The position numbers and the translations under genes were made by a program. Shown piece by piece: positions 1 through 8,572 of a stretch of DNA of 64,000 nucleotides. Under the pieces are notes generated by a model, which saw only the letters and a list, made by a program, of their open reading frames with translations, ran no database searches and had not been told where the DNA came from. The stretch covers positions 124,001 to 188,000 of the forward strand of contig CAIUMP010000004.1 in the NCBI GenBank assembly GCA_903900335.1, in the 5' to 3' direction. Position 1 is the stretch's first letter. Each line of letters starts with the position of its first letter. This stretch comes from an uncultured Ignavibacteriota bacterium. Its GTDB lineage: Bacteria > Bacteroidota > Ignavibacteria > Palsa-1295.

Positions 1-20
1 GGAATCCATACTCCGGGCCT

Positions 21-46
21 GGATTCCCGCTTTCGCGGGAATGACA
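21..46. repeat. Palindromic GGATTCCCGC/GCGGGAAT repeat unit
   Basis: A short inverted repeat, ATTCCCGC-TTTC-GCGGGAAT followed by GAC. It is the same family as units at 28892-28925 and 29898-29980. The window begins with ggaatcc, which may be the tail of a partner unit cut by the edge. This is a REP-like intergenic element of a kind found dispersed in many bacterial genomes; no coding function. Confidence 0.7.
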
Positions 47-94
47 GAGTCGGAGCGATAACTTGATCAGAGATTCCTCCTATATAACCTCCTC

Positions 95-433
95 ATGAAA
101 AAACTAATCATTCTCGCATTCGGCATTCTGTGCCTGACCTGCTTCGCTTCCAGCGTGAGCGCCGATGGTACGCTCGTACTTCATAACGATTCCTCCTACG
201 CACTGGGCACGGTAGCCGTCTCCGGGGCTGGCTTGCAATTGATTACCGTCTCGGCCCCCGGCGATTATCCGATCACGCTCTCCTCCATCAGCTCCATCAC
301 AATTAACGGACAAACAGCCTACCCCTCCGATCCCGACACCCTACAACTCGCCAGCGGAGCGTGGGTCATCGTCGAGTGGGTGGCGGATGGAATAGAGGTG
401 ATGGATGAACAGCAAACGGCAAGACCCTCCTAA
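95..433 (+). CDS. Small secreted protein of unknown function
   Basis: A 112-residue protein with a clear Sec signal peptide: Lys-Lys start, hydrophobic core from about residue 5 to 18, and an SVSA cleavage site near residue 23. The mature part is about 89 residues, rich in Ser, Thr and Val, and looks like a single beta-rich domain. It has no Cys, no T9SS sorting domain and no recognisable family motif. It sits 92 bp upstream of another secreted protein in the same direction. The function is unknown; export to the periplasm or beyond is the only safe inference. Confidence 0.7.
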   Translation: MKKLIILAFGILCLTCFASSVSADGTLVLHNDSSYALGTVAVSGAGLQLITVSAPGDYPITLSSISSITINGQTAYPSDPDTLQLASGAWVIVEWVADGIEVMDEQQTARPS

Positions 434-525
434 ATTTTCCCGAAACGAGCACCTGCCGAAGCATACACTAATTCTTCCGTGCGACGGCGGGTGGCTCTTC
501 AAAACCAAATCAAGAATAAGAGAAT

Positions 526-1137
526 ATGAAACTCATAAGTAAACTACTCGCGTTTCTTACAGTAATGGCAGCACTTGCCGCACTCCCATATTCCTCCAGG
601 GCTCAATGTCCGGATGCCACGGGGCCCGCGCCCGATCCGGCGACGTGCCCATGGACCCCAGCTACAACATATAAGCAAGTTCCCGGCACAAGCTGCTGGG
701 CGACAGTGCTTTATTGTTGGAGAAATTGCTCGACTGGTAATCAAGTATGGGTTTATGAAATCGATCCCGATCCCGGTGCCCCCTGCGATGCCCTCACACC
801 TCAGCAACTAATTGATGGCGCTAGAGAAATCGGTCTAGAGGATGCATGCACAAATTTCGGCTTGAGTCCATGCTACAAGGGTTATCCAGCGCAAATCGTA
901 ACCACATACTCTCCTTCCTGTTGGGTTGCTCACCTGAGTCTAACGAGCGGAATTCAATTGGAAGGCTGTGCTGCCTTTAGTTGCTATTGTGAACGGACCT
1001 GCGATGTGTGCGCACTTGGTGGTGGGCAGTTTTTAGTAACGAACTGTCACCATACGGGAGTGGGGTACTGCGATTGCCCTCCTGCGCCGATCACGCCATG
1101 GCCTATTGGTGAATGCTATTCGGTTCTATGCAATTGA
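526..1137 (+). CDS. Cysteine-rich secreted protein
   Basis: A 203-residue protein with a signal peptide ending at SSRA-Q near residue 26. The mature chain holds about 19 cysteines, many as CxC or CxxC (CYCERTCDVC, CDCPP), so it is probably stabilised by disulfides outside the cytoplasm. I recognise no named domain, and there is no T9SS sorting domain. Its stop codon overlaps the start of the next gene by one base (TGATG at 1135-1139), which suggests translational coupling with the BNR-type cargo protein downstream. It may be a partner or accessory of that protein, but this is inference from context only. Confidence 0.72.
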   Translation: MKLISKLLAFLTVMAALAALPYSSRAQCPDATGPAPDPATCPWTPATTYKQVPGTSCWATVLYCWRNCSTGNQVWVYEIDPDPGAPCDALTPQQLIDGAREIGLEDACTNFGLSPCYKGYPAQIVTTYSPSCWVAHLSLTSGIQLEGCAAFSCYCERTCDVCALGGGQFLVTNCHHTGVGYCDCPPAPITPWPIGECYSVLCN

Positions 1138-2555
1138 TGAAAACGAATCGCTATTATTCGACATCAATTACTGTAGTGCTCTCGCTCCTGACAACTTTGT
1201 CAGGAGCGTCAGCCCAGTATCGTTGGCATGTAACGCATTCAGATCATGCCCTTAAGAGTGCGAAGGCCTACTACCAATACTCGTTTACTTCGGTTGACTG
1301 TTCAGGCGAGGTATGTACTGCAGCAGGTTTCGTGCTGGATTCCTCCATCCACGCCATTGGCCACACACGCATCATGTTCTTCCGCAGCACAGATGATGGT
1401 AGTAGTTGGGTCGAGCAGGATCCCGGTCTTCCGCTCCAGCGAGGTACACAGAACGAAATTCGCGTAGTTCAACAGATCGATTCGCTCAATGTGGTTGCTA
1501 TCGGAGACTCGGGCCTTATCGTGCGCACATCCGATGGCGGAAAGACATGGGAGAAGCAGAATTTCCACTCCTCAGAGTATGTAACGAATGTTCATTTCTC
1601 CGACCCCATGACGGGGGTCGCCATTCTAGATCGGCCAACCACTGGCCTTGCCTATGCTTGCGACATTCTGACTACGAATGACGGCGGAAACAATTGGCTT
1701 CTGGCACCATTCTCGCCCTTCCTTTTTGGCACAACATGCCACTCAGACGGCGGCGGAATATTTCGTGTGATCTCATACGACCAAGGGCCAGTGTACAAAA
1801 CCAATGACAATTGGAGTACCGTGGATTCCACGCCTCTCATTGTCCCTCAATCGGACTCCACCCATGTCTTGCGCTCCTTCAACTTCAGAGGGACGAATGA
1901 TTTGATAGGATTCGGCGTAAAACAAGTTGGCACAGTCGTACCGAGGGACAGTCGGACTTTCTTCACACGAAGCACAGATGGTGGGAGGCACTGGGGCTCG
2001 ATCGCGCTCAGCGACGATACCAGCATCGCCTCGCCGCTTTGCATGTCCTCCCTGGATCGAGACATTGTATTCTCCGGTGGCCTACTCAATGGGCGGTGGC
2101 GAATCGCGGTAAGTTCCGACCACGGTAACACTTGGAGCATTGACTCGCTCGCTCTGGACGCCGGCTACCCTGTGTACTCAATAACGAGTGTGGCTGTCAC
2201 ATCTAATAGCACGGGTGTTGCGGTCTTCTCAAGCCCCGGGAAAGGATCACCTGGCATGTTAGTGCGTGGCCAGCCAACCACTGCAAATGTTCAGTCCTAC
2301 GAACGGATTATTTACAATACTCAAGCATTTCCTAATCCGGCGACCAATCGGCTTTCGATCAACTCCATAGACCAATCGCGCCCCGTTCACATCATTGATG
2401 TGTTAGGGAGAGAGGTGCTGCGCGGCGAACTCGACTCGCGGGGCCAGGTCACGTTCGACGTATCCTCTCTGCCACGCGGCATCTACGCCGTCATGCTCGA
2501 TCATTTCGGGCGGCTGCTTCCCGTCGGGAAAGTAGCGGTGGTGGCGAAGGAGTAG
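1137..2555 (+). CDS. Asp-box (BNR/YCF48-like) repeat protein with T9SS sorting domain
   Basis: About 472 residues. I chose the ATG at 1137 because it overlaps the upstream stop and directly precedes a normal signal peptide ending ASA-Q near residue 26; an in-frame ATG at 1113 lies inside the upstream gene. The body carries repeated Asp-boxes (STDDGSSW, TSDGGKTW, TNDGGNNW, STDGGRHW, SDHGNTW), the signature of sortilin/BNR beta-propellers. The last ~85 residues, from PNPATN to the end, form a T9SS type A sorting domain with a DVLGRE strand and a PRGIYAV turn. It is likely secreted and anchored at the cell surface. The ligand is unknown. The next gene is a tandem paralogue. Confidence 0.85.
   Translation: MKTNRYYSTSITVVLSLLTTLSGASAQYRWHVTHSDHALKSAKAYYQYSFTSVDCSGEVCTAAGFVLDSSIHAIGHTRIMFFRSTDDGSSWVEQDPGLPLQRGTQNEIRVVQQIDSLNVVAIGDSGLIVRTSDGGKTWEKQNFHSSEYVTNVHFSDPMTGVAILDRPTTGLAYACDILTTNDGGNNWLLAPFSPFLFGTTCHSDGGGIFRVISYDQGPVYKTNDNWSTVDSTPLIVPQSDSTHVLRSFNFRGTNDLIGFGVKQVGTVVPRDSRTFFTRSTDGGRHWGSIALSDDTSIASPLCMSSLDRDIVFSGGLLNGRWRIAVSSDHGNTWSIDSLALDAGYPVYSITSVAVTSNSTGVAVFSSPGKGSPGMLVRGQPTTANVQSYERIIYNTQAFPNPATNRLSINSIDQSRPVHIIDVLGREVLRGELDSRGQVTFDVSSLPRGIYAVMLDHFGRLLPVGKVAVVAKE
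1183..1208 (+). other. Hairpin inside signal-peptide codons (BNR paralogue 1)
   Basis: A perfect inverted repeat with 12-bp arms (CGCTCCTGACAA and TTGTCAGGAGCG) separated by CT. It lies about 45 to 70 bases into the coding sequence, where the end of the signal peptide is encoded. The tandem paralogue has a hairpin at the aligned place (2616-2651). It could form in mRNA; the role is unknown. Confidence 0.6.
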
Positions 2556-2583
2556 GGGCATTGCTCGAAGTTCAATCAACAAC

Positions 2584-3972
2584 ATGAACAATCTAAAGCA
2601 ATTTTGTTTAGTCGCGCTCGCCTGCCTGACCTTCGCGTCAGGCGCGCGAGCCCAATCCTTCGCGTCTGGGAGCAATGCTCAATATCGGTGGCGAGCTGTC
2701 CACCCCTCGCGTGTGGGAGATCGTAGCTTTGCATTTACAGCTTTGTCGTGCAAAGGCGAGACCTGTAGTGCTGCCGCACTTGTGGTTGATCATAGCCAGG
2801 CCCCGTGGTCAATTCGGATTATATTCTTCCGGAGTGTTGATGGTGGCCAATCGTGGGTGGAACAGGACGCAGGTCTTCAACTAACCACTACTAACATGCA
2901 AATCAGAGACATTCAGCAGATCGATTCCATGAATGCCGTGGCAGTCGGGGATAGCGGGCTCTTCTTTCGAACAACGGACGGGGGTGGGACGTGGGTCAGA
3001 TCAAACTTCACAAACCGCAATCTGTTCAACGCTCACTTTTCCGACCCAAGCACAGGAATCGCGATTGCGAATTTGGATACGAACGTCTTTACCACTACAG
3101 ATGGTGGCAAGCATTGGAGTGGCTTTATCTTTCCCGAAATATTGTGGCCCATCCGCGGGCATTCTTATGGGGCTGGGAAGTTTAGAGTTATTACATACTA
3201 CGCCGGTCCACTTTACACGACGTTCGACGGATTTAAGACCGTGGATACTTCCTGGCTTTATCCGATGGCCGATACCATCCACGGAATCACCGACTGTAAT
3301 TTCGGTCCAGGTGAAAATATGGTTGCCTATGGTGTTCTATCCGTGAATAGAAAGAACAACTACTCGGAATTAACCCGCTCGCCCGATGGGGGCAAGAACT
3401 GGACAGAAATTTTGCTAAGCGATAGCGCCGTACCGTATTTGACGGTGATGTCTTCCTTGGAAGAGAACCCCGTCTTTGTCGGTGGGATGGGACGCGCTAA
3501 GATTCTGAGAAGTGATGATCACGGGCTAACCTGGCGTCCCGACACGACAATATTCGTGAATGACACGGGGACCTATGCCTTAACTTCGAATTCATACGTG
3601 AGGAGTGTGGCCGTTACGCATTCAGGTCACCCTGTCGCGTGCTTTTCAGGTTGGCTTAATGGTTCTGACGGTATGCTCATGCGTGGAGAATTTGCCCCCA
3701 TGAGTGTCGAGGCATACGAGCGTATCGTCTATAACACCTACCTCTATCCCAACCCTGCAACTCAGAAAGTAACCGTTACCTCCATCGACCAATCCCGCCC
3801 CGTTCATATCATTGATGTGTTAGGGAGAGAGGTGCTGCGCGGCGAACTCGACTCGCGGGGCCAGGCCACGTTTGATGTATCCTCCCTGCCTCGCGGCATC
3901 TACGCCGTCATGCTCGATCATTTCGGGCGGCTACTTTCGGTTGGGAAGGTGGCGGTGGTTGCGAAGGAGTGA
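2584..3972 (+). CDS. Asp-box (BNR/YCF48-like) repeat protein with T9SS sorting domain, tandem paralogue
   Basis: A 462-residue paralogue of the preceding gene, starting 29 bp after its stop. The signal peptide ends at ARA-Q near residue 23. Asp-boxes such as SVDGGQSW, TTDGGGTW, TTDGGKHW, SPDGGKNW and SDDHGLTW predict a beta-propeller. The C-terminal ~85 residues are a T9SS type A sorting domain ending KVAVVAKE. The propeller halves of the two paralogues have clearly diverged, but the sorting domains are almost identical even at DNA level, including a 58-base exact match (2391-2448 against 3808-3865). It is likely secreted and surface-attached. The binding partner is unknown. Confidence 0.85.
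   Translation: MNNLKQFCLVALACLTFASGARAQSFASGSNAQYRWRAVHPSRVGDRSFAFTALSCKGETCSAAALVVDHSQAPWSIRIIFFRSVDGGQSWVEQDAGLQLTTTNMQIRDIQQIDSMNAVAVGDSGLFFRTTDGGGTWVRSNFTNRNLFNAHFSDPSTGIAIANLDTNVFTTTDGGKHWSGFIFPEILWPIRGHSYGAGKFRVITYYAGPLYTTFDGFKTVDTSWLYPMADTIHGITDCNFGPGENMVAYGVLSVNRKNNYSELTRSPDGGKNWTEILLSDSAVPYLTVMSSLEENPVFVGGMGRAKILRSDDHGLTWRPDTTIFVNDTGTYALTSNSYVRSVAVTHSGHPVACFSGWLNGSDGMLMRGEFAPMSVEAYERIVYNTYLYPNPATQKVTVTSIDQSRPVHIIDVLGREVLRGELDSRGQATFDVSSLPRGIYAVMLDHFGRLLSVGKVAVVAKE
2616..2651 (+). other. Hairpin inside signal-peptide codons (BNR paralogue 2)
   Basis: Arms at 2616-2630 and 2637-2651 pair with 13 Watson-Crick pairs, one G-U and one mismatch around a CTTCGC loop. It lies at the end of the signal-peptide codons, aligned with the hairpin at 1183-1208. 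The shared core is CCTGAC...GTCAGG, and the next pair out is T-A in one copy and G-C in the other. Confidence 0.55.
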
Positions 3973-3978
3973 GGCGCG

Positions 3979-5058
3979 TTAGAGCTTCCCCTTATACGCT
4001 TCCAAATTCTTCTTGAGCCGTTCTGTGTCGGCGTTGAAGGTGAGAGCTTTTTCCACGCACTCGATGGCGCGGGGATAGTCCCCAAGTCCGGCGTAGCACT
4101 GGCTGAGAAGATCCCACGGCAAAAAGGTGTAGCAGACATCCACGCGGTAGGTGAGGTTGCGCATGGGGCACTTCGTCGCTTCCAGCAGGTACGGAATGGC
4201 ATTCTGATACTGGCCGGCACGTTGCAGCAGCATGGCAATTCTCACGTATGCTTCGGCACGGGTAGCGTCCAATGCGAGTGCCTTCTGCGCGTACTCAAGC
4301 GCAGCCTGGGGATTCCCGAGAAAGCTCTCGCAAAAGGAGAGATGATCGAGCGCGCTGTACTCGTAATTGGAGTTCGGCGCGGCCTCGCGAAATCGTTGCA
4401 AATGGTCCCGTGCCTCGGCCCACTTCTTCACCGAAACCAGATAGAACGCGTAGTTGCGCAGGGTATCCACATGCCGGTCACCATTACGAATCGCCTGTTC
4501 CAGCATGGTGCCAACGCGGTCCATGCGATCCTCTCTGGCCGTGGGGTCGTACCGATGTTCGATAACAATGTCATGCCGAACGAGCGCCCGCGCGGGGTCG
4601 TGCGCGATGTTCTCATGCACCGCATGACGGTAACGTAATCCAGATGCGCGCCGTACCAATCGCACCTGTGAATGAGAGTTGATGCAGCGGCCGTTCTCAT
4701 CGTAGATGTAGTCGTAGGTTACCTCAACGACATCATGTTCGTCGTTCAGTAATTCATGCTTGAGTTCGAGTATCTTCCGCTGGCTCTCAGGTGGAATGAC
4801 ATCATCGCCATCGAGGATCAGTATCCAATCGCCGGTGCATTGGTCGGCTGCGGCATTGCGCGCGGCGGAGAAATCATCTATCCAGGTGAAGTGGTAAACC
4901 CTCGCCCCTGCGCCTTCGGCAAGTGCGACGGTTCTGTCCGTAGAGCCGGTATCCACCACGATCATCTCATCGCACAGCGGACGCGCGGTGTCCAGAGCGC
5001 GCTCGACGAAGCGCTCCTCGTTCCGGACGATCATGGCAAGGGAGATGGTTACGGGCAC
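3979..5058 (-). CDS. Family 2 glycosyltransferase with C-terminal TPR repeats
   Basis: A 359-residue protein with no signal peptide. The N-terminal ~100 residues are a GT-A fold of family GT2: SLAMIVRNEE at the start, VDTGSTDRTV for nucleotide-sugar binding, and WILILDGDDVI carrying the acidic metal-binding motif. From about residue 190 to the end there are tetratricopeptide repeats (ARDHLQRF, ALEYAQKALALDATRAEAYV, GDYPRAIECVEKAL). This GT2-TPR arrangement is common in glycan assembly. The acceptor and sugar are not predictable. It is convergent with the BNR gene, ending 7 bp from it, and stands alone in its direction. Confidence 0.87.
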   Translation of the reverse strand: MPVTISLAMIVRNEERFVERALDTARPLCDEMIVVDTGSTDRTVALAEGAGARVYHFTWIDDFSAARNAAADQCTGDWILILDGDDVIPPESQRKILELKHELLNDEHDVVEVTYDYIYDENGRCINSHSQVRLVRRASGLRYRHAVHENIAHDPARALVRHDIVIEHRYDPTAREDRMDRVGTMLEQAIRNGDRHVDTLRNYAFYLVSVKKWAEARDHLQRFREAAPNSNYEYSALDHLSFCESFLGNPQAALEYAQKALALDATRAEAYVRIAMLLQRAGQYQNAIPYLLEATKCPMRNLTYRVDVCYTFLPWDLLSQCYAGLGDYPRAIECVEKALTFNADTERLKKNLEAYKGKL

Positions 5059-5253
5059 GGTAGGGTCTGAAGTATGATGTAATTGGTGCGTTCTGCCGTT
5101 GTGTCCTCTTAATTCAAAAAGCGCGAAAAGGGTTTGCCACCGGGAGTGATTAAACTTGTCGGTTTGTGTTCTCTCTATGGGATATGCCGGAATGCATATC
5201 GGGCGGAGCGTGGTGTCTGCCCAGTTGTCAGTCGAACATTATTGCCTTAAATT

Positions 5254-6927
5254 ATGGACCGACGCGAATTTCTATTCTTATCAAAGCGCGATAGCGCTTC
5301 CCGCACTGGCGCTCCTCGCCCCATTGATGAGCCGCTGCAAACCCAATCCAATGATCTGACGCCCTACAACGGCACCTGGGACGACGCTCATTTGCGTCAT
5401 CTGCTCCGCCGCTCGATGTTCGGCGTTCCGCCAGCACAGTTTCAGGCAGCGAAAGCGCTGGGTGGAATGCCGGCCGTTGTCGCAAAGCTACTGGAGTGTT
5501 CGGATACCACGAAAGTACCGTTGCCTGCGCAGCCTTCTCCCTATATGACGTTCGCGGATACCTTCTATGTCAAGGGTGATACCCAGGTTACCTCCAGCAA
5601 CAAGGCCCGCCTTGACACCATGCGCAGCCAGGAGCTTGTGAACTGGTGGTTCGATCTCATGATGAAAGAGAATCTCTCCCTCCGCGAGAAGATGACACTC
5701 TTTTGGACCAACCACTTTGTGACCGGCACGCAGACCGTCAATCGAAACGGTTATATGTACACCTATCTTCAGACGTGCCGCGCTAATGCGCTTGGTAATT
5801 TCAAAAGCTTCACCCGAGCTATTGCCACGGACCCCGCGATGCTCGTGTATCTGAACGGAAATCAGAATTACAAGATAGGCAACTCCAGCTACATCAACGA
5901 GAATTTCGCCCGCGAGGTGATGGAGTTGTTCACGCTTGGCATCAACGATCCAAAGACGGGACTGCCGAACTATACCGAGACGGATATTCAAAACTCCGCG
6001 CGTGCACTCACCGGATGGCAGCCTACCGTCACGCCGCCATTCGTCGGTGTGCTCTGGGACGGGACCAACGGAACGAAGAACTACCACGATTCTGGTACGA
6101 AGACATTCCTCGGCCAAACTGGCAACTTTGGATTGACGGAGATCATCGACATCATCTTCTCGCAAGGCACTCCCGCAGGCTATACCGCTGCCTATTTCTT
6201 ATGCTCGAAGTTGTATGCCAACTTCGTCTATTACGTGCCGAACCCACAAGTCGTTGATGCAATGGCGACGTTGATGGTTGCGAACAGTTTCGAGATCGCT
6301 CCGGTGATGCAGGCGCTCCTTATGAGCGATCACTTCTATGATGTCAGCGTGATCGGTGCGCAACTCAAGAGCCCTGTGGAATACGTGGGCAGCCTGGTGC
6401 GCGAATTTGGCTTGACCTACCCCGCCTGGGATGGGACTGACCCTGTCGGTAAGACGCCCGACGTCAACGGCAATATCCAATACACGGATATGAATCCAAC
6501 TCTCACACTAATTACCTCATCCATCCTCTCCTCCTCCCAAGGGCAGCAACTGCTGAACCCGCCGAACGTAAAAGGCTGGCCAGGCGGACATAACTGGATC
6601 TCGACGGGGACTTTCCAGGGAAGGGAGAATCAGACGAATCAGATCCTGAACAATGGCTACATCAACGCCAAGCAGAATTGGAATTTGAGTTTTAGTCCTG
6701 ATATCTACGCTAATCAAATTCCGAATGCGCAAAGCCTTTCTTCGAGTGCGCTGAGTCAAGCATTGGAGGACACTTCCCTCGCTTTCACGTTGGGGCCAGT
6801 GGAGTCAGGCGATTTGAAGAAGGACATCTCAAAAACCTATCCCGATCCCAATTACAAGTACAACGCGGCAGATGTGAAGGGATTTGCGATGTATCTCGCA
6901 AGTTTGCCGGAATTCCAATTGATCTAA
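5254..6927 (+). CDS. DUF1800 family protein
   Basis: A 557-residue DUF1800 protein. Typical features are HLLRRSMFG near residue 50, the KMTLFWTNHFVTG block, FAREVMELFTLGI with YTETDIQNSARALTGW, and a late NPPNVKGWPGGHNW motif. The family has no settled biochemical role. It is routinely encoded beside DUF1501 proteins, as here (gap of 21 bp). The N-terminus reads MDRREFLFLS, which resembles a twin-arginine motif, but charged and polar residues follow instead of a hydrophobic stretch, so no functional signal peptide is visible. No T9SS domain is present. It may be a partner of the exported DUF1501 protein. Confidence 0.88.
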   Translation: MDRREFLFLSKRDSASRTGAPRPIDEPLQTQSNDLTPYNGTWDDAHLRHLLRRSMFGVPPAQFQAAKALGGMPAVVAKLLECSDTTKVPLPAQPSPYMTFADTFYVKGDTQVTSSNKARLDTMRSQELVNWWFDLMMKENLSLREKMTLFWTNHFVTGTQTVNRNGYMYTYLQTCRANALGNFKSFTRAIATDPAMLVYLNGNQNYKIGNSSYINENFAREVMELFTLGINDPKTGLPNYTETDIQNSARALTGWQPTVTPPFVGVLWDGTNGTKNYHDSGTKTFLGQTGNFGLTEIIDIIFSQGTPAGYTAAYFLCSKLYANFVYYVPNPQVVDAMATLMVANSFEIAPVMQALLMSDHFYDVSVIGAQLKSPVEYVGSLVREFGLTYPAWDGTDPVGKTPDVNGNIQYTDMNPTLTLITSSILSSSQGQQLLNPPNVKGWPGGHNWISTGTFQGRENQTNQILNNGYINAKQNWNLSFSPDIYANQIPNAQSLSSSALSQALEDTSLAFTLGPVESGDLKKDISKTYPDPNYKYNAADVKGFAMYLASLPEFQLI

Positions 6928-6932
6928 ATTTT

Positions 6933-6938
6933 AAGGAG
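6933..6938 (+). promoter_or_regulatory. Shine-Dalgarno site of the DUF1501 gene
   Basis: AAGGAG lies 10 bases before the ATG at 6949. It is one of the few strong Shine-Dalgarno sequences in the window and fixes the start of the DUF1501 gene, supporting the Tat-type N-terminus described there. Confidence 0.65.
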
Positions 6939-6948
6939 AAGAGATAGT

Positions 6949-8565
6949 ATGAAACGTCGTGACTTCTTAAAAACAGGTGTGAAGATTGGCATTGCTGCCA
7001 ATGCGCTGCCGATGCTCTTGAACGGCTCCCCAGTCCGTGCGCTTGGCCGCTCGCCACTGCGTAAGGTATTGGAAGCATCGGGTACCAGCAATAACAATGT
7101 GCTCGTCATCATTCAGCTTCAGGGTGGGAATGATGGGCTGAACTGTGTTATCCCGTACACCGACCCACTCTATGCATCGCTTCGCCCAACGCTGAAGCTC
7201 GACCCGACAACGGTGCTGAAGTTGAACGGTAATAGCACCCTCGCGCTTCATCCGAATATGATCGGCATGAACAATCTGTTTACGAACGGGAAGCTCGCCA
7301 TTCTTCAAAACGTCGGTTACCCAAGTTCAAGTCTGTCGCACTTTCGTGGCACGGACATCTGGAATACAGCTACGGATAGCAGCATCTATTCCTCCACCGG
7401 CTGGGTGGGGCGCTTGCTGCTCGAACAAAATCCGGGATACCCACCAAGTTCTATCCCAACGGGAAGTCAGCCGCTCGCCATACAATTCGGCAACTCACTG
7501 AGCAATCTCTTCCTTGCACAGACTGGTGGAATGGGAATCGCGATCAGCCGGGTCCCAACCGTGTCGAATACGAGCAGCCACAATTACGACCCGATTCCGT
7601 CCAGCCCCACAACGCCTTATAAGGAGCTTCAATATGTGAGGATCATTCAGTCAGAGACGGAGATCTATTCGCAGACGATCGCTAACCGCAAAGTCACCAC
7701 GAACAAGGCGACCTATCCAAGCGGAAATCTTGCGTTGCAGCTTTCAAGTGTTGCGCAGATGATCGCAAGTGGATTTCAGACGAAGATCTACATGGTCACG
7801 CAGGGTAGCTACGATACCCACTCAGGACAGCTCACGGGCCAAGGGACGCTGCTCGGAGATCTCTCTGCAGCAGTGGCAGCGTTCCAGCAGGATATTGAGG
7901 CCTTCGGAGTTGCCGATCAGGTTGCTATGATGACCTACTCGGAGTTTGGCCGACGCCCTCAAGAGAACGGCTCCGGCACAGATCATGGCACGGCGGCGCC
8001 GCTCTTCGTGATGGGCACGCAGGTCAAAGGTGCCGTGTATGGAAATGATCCATCGCTGAAGCCAGCGGATCTGGTCTCGAACAATTTGAAGTATGATCCT
8101 CTGCACGACTTCCGGAACATCTACGCAACCGTAATGAACGAGTGGCTGCTTTCCGGTGGCGATCAGACGCAGGTGAACAATGATATTAAGTCTGTACTTA
8201 CGTCGGATGCGAGCGGGACATACTCGAAGACATCCGCGTGGCAGTCGCTTGGTATCTTCAAAGCGTCTCAGCAGGGATATGTTGCGTCGAATCCTGACGC
8301 TGCGGGGCTCATGTTAATGCAGAATTATCCGAACCCTTCTCGAGCAACAACTACGATAGAGTTCGCCTTGCCCGCGCCTGGCGCTGTTGAATTGGGAGTC
8401 TTCAACACTGCCGGTGTGGAGGTTGCTCGCATCGCTGATGGGAGGATGGAGGAAGGAATTCATCGAGAGGAATTCGATGCAAGTCGATTACCAAACGGGG
8501 CCTATTTCTATCGCTTGAGGACCGACGCCGGCGAGGTGACGCGACAGATGATCGTCGAACATTGA
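6949..8565 (+). CDS. DUF1501 family protein with Tat-type signal and T9SS sorting domain
   Basis: A 538-residue DUF1501 protein, a family related to alkaline-phosphatase/sulfatase folds. Family blocks include VLVIIQLQGGNDGLN near residue 50, SHFRGTDIW, YDTHSGQL and MTYSEFGRRPQENGSGTDHGTAAP. The N-terminus is a textbook Tat signal: KRRDFLKTG, a hydrophobic stretch to about residue 26, then a break near SPVRALG. The C-terminal ~85 residues (MLMQNYPNPSRATTTIEF to the end) are a T9SS type A sorting domain with an LPNGAYFYRL turn. Tat export plus T9SS transport in one chain is unusual, because known T9SS cargo enters the periplasm by Sec. It follows its DUF1800 partner by 21 bp and has a strong Shine-Dalgarno site. 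Confidence 0.9.
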   Translation: MKRRDFLKTGVKIGIAANALPMLLNGSPVRALGRSPLRKVLEASGTSNNNVLVIIQLQGGNDGLNCVIPYTDPLYASLRPTLKLDPTTVLKLNGNSTLALHPNMIGMNNLFTNGKLAILQNVGYPSSSLSHFRGTDIWNTATDSSIYSSTGWVGRLLLEQNPGYPPSSIPTGSQPLAIQFGNSLSNLFLAQTGGMGIAISRVPTVSNTSSHNYDPIPSSPTTPYKELQYVRIIQSETEIYSQTIANRKVTTNKATYPSGNLALQLSSVAQMIASGFQTKIYMVTQGSYDTHSGQLTGQGTLLGDLSAAVAAFQQDIEAFGVADQVAMMTYSEFGRRPQENGSGTDHGTAAPLFVMGTQVKGAVYGNDPSLKPADLVSNNLKYDPLHDFRNIYATVMNEWLLSGGDQTQVNNDIKSVLTSDASGTYSKTSAWQSLGIFKASQQGYVASNPDAAGLMLMQNYPNPSRATTTIEFALPAPGAVELGVFNTAGVEVARIADGRMEEGIHREEFDASRLPNGAYFYRLRTDAGEVTRQMIVEH

Positions 8566-8572
8566 GCGAGCG

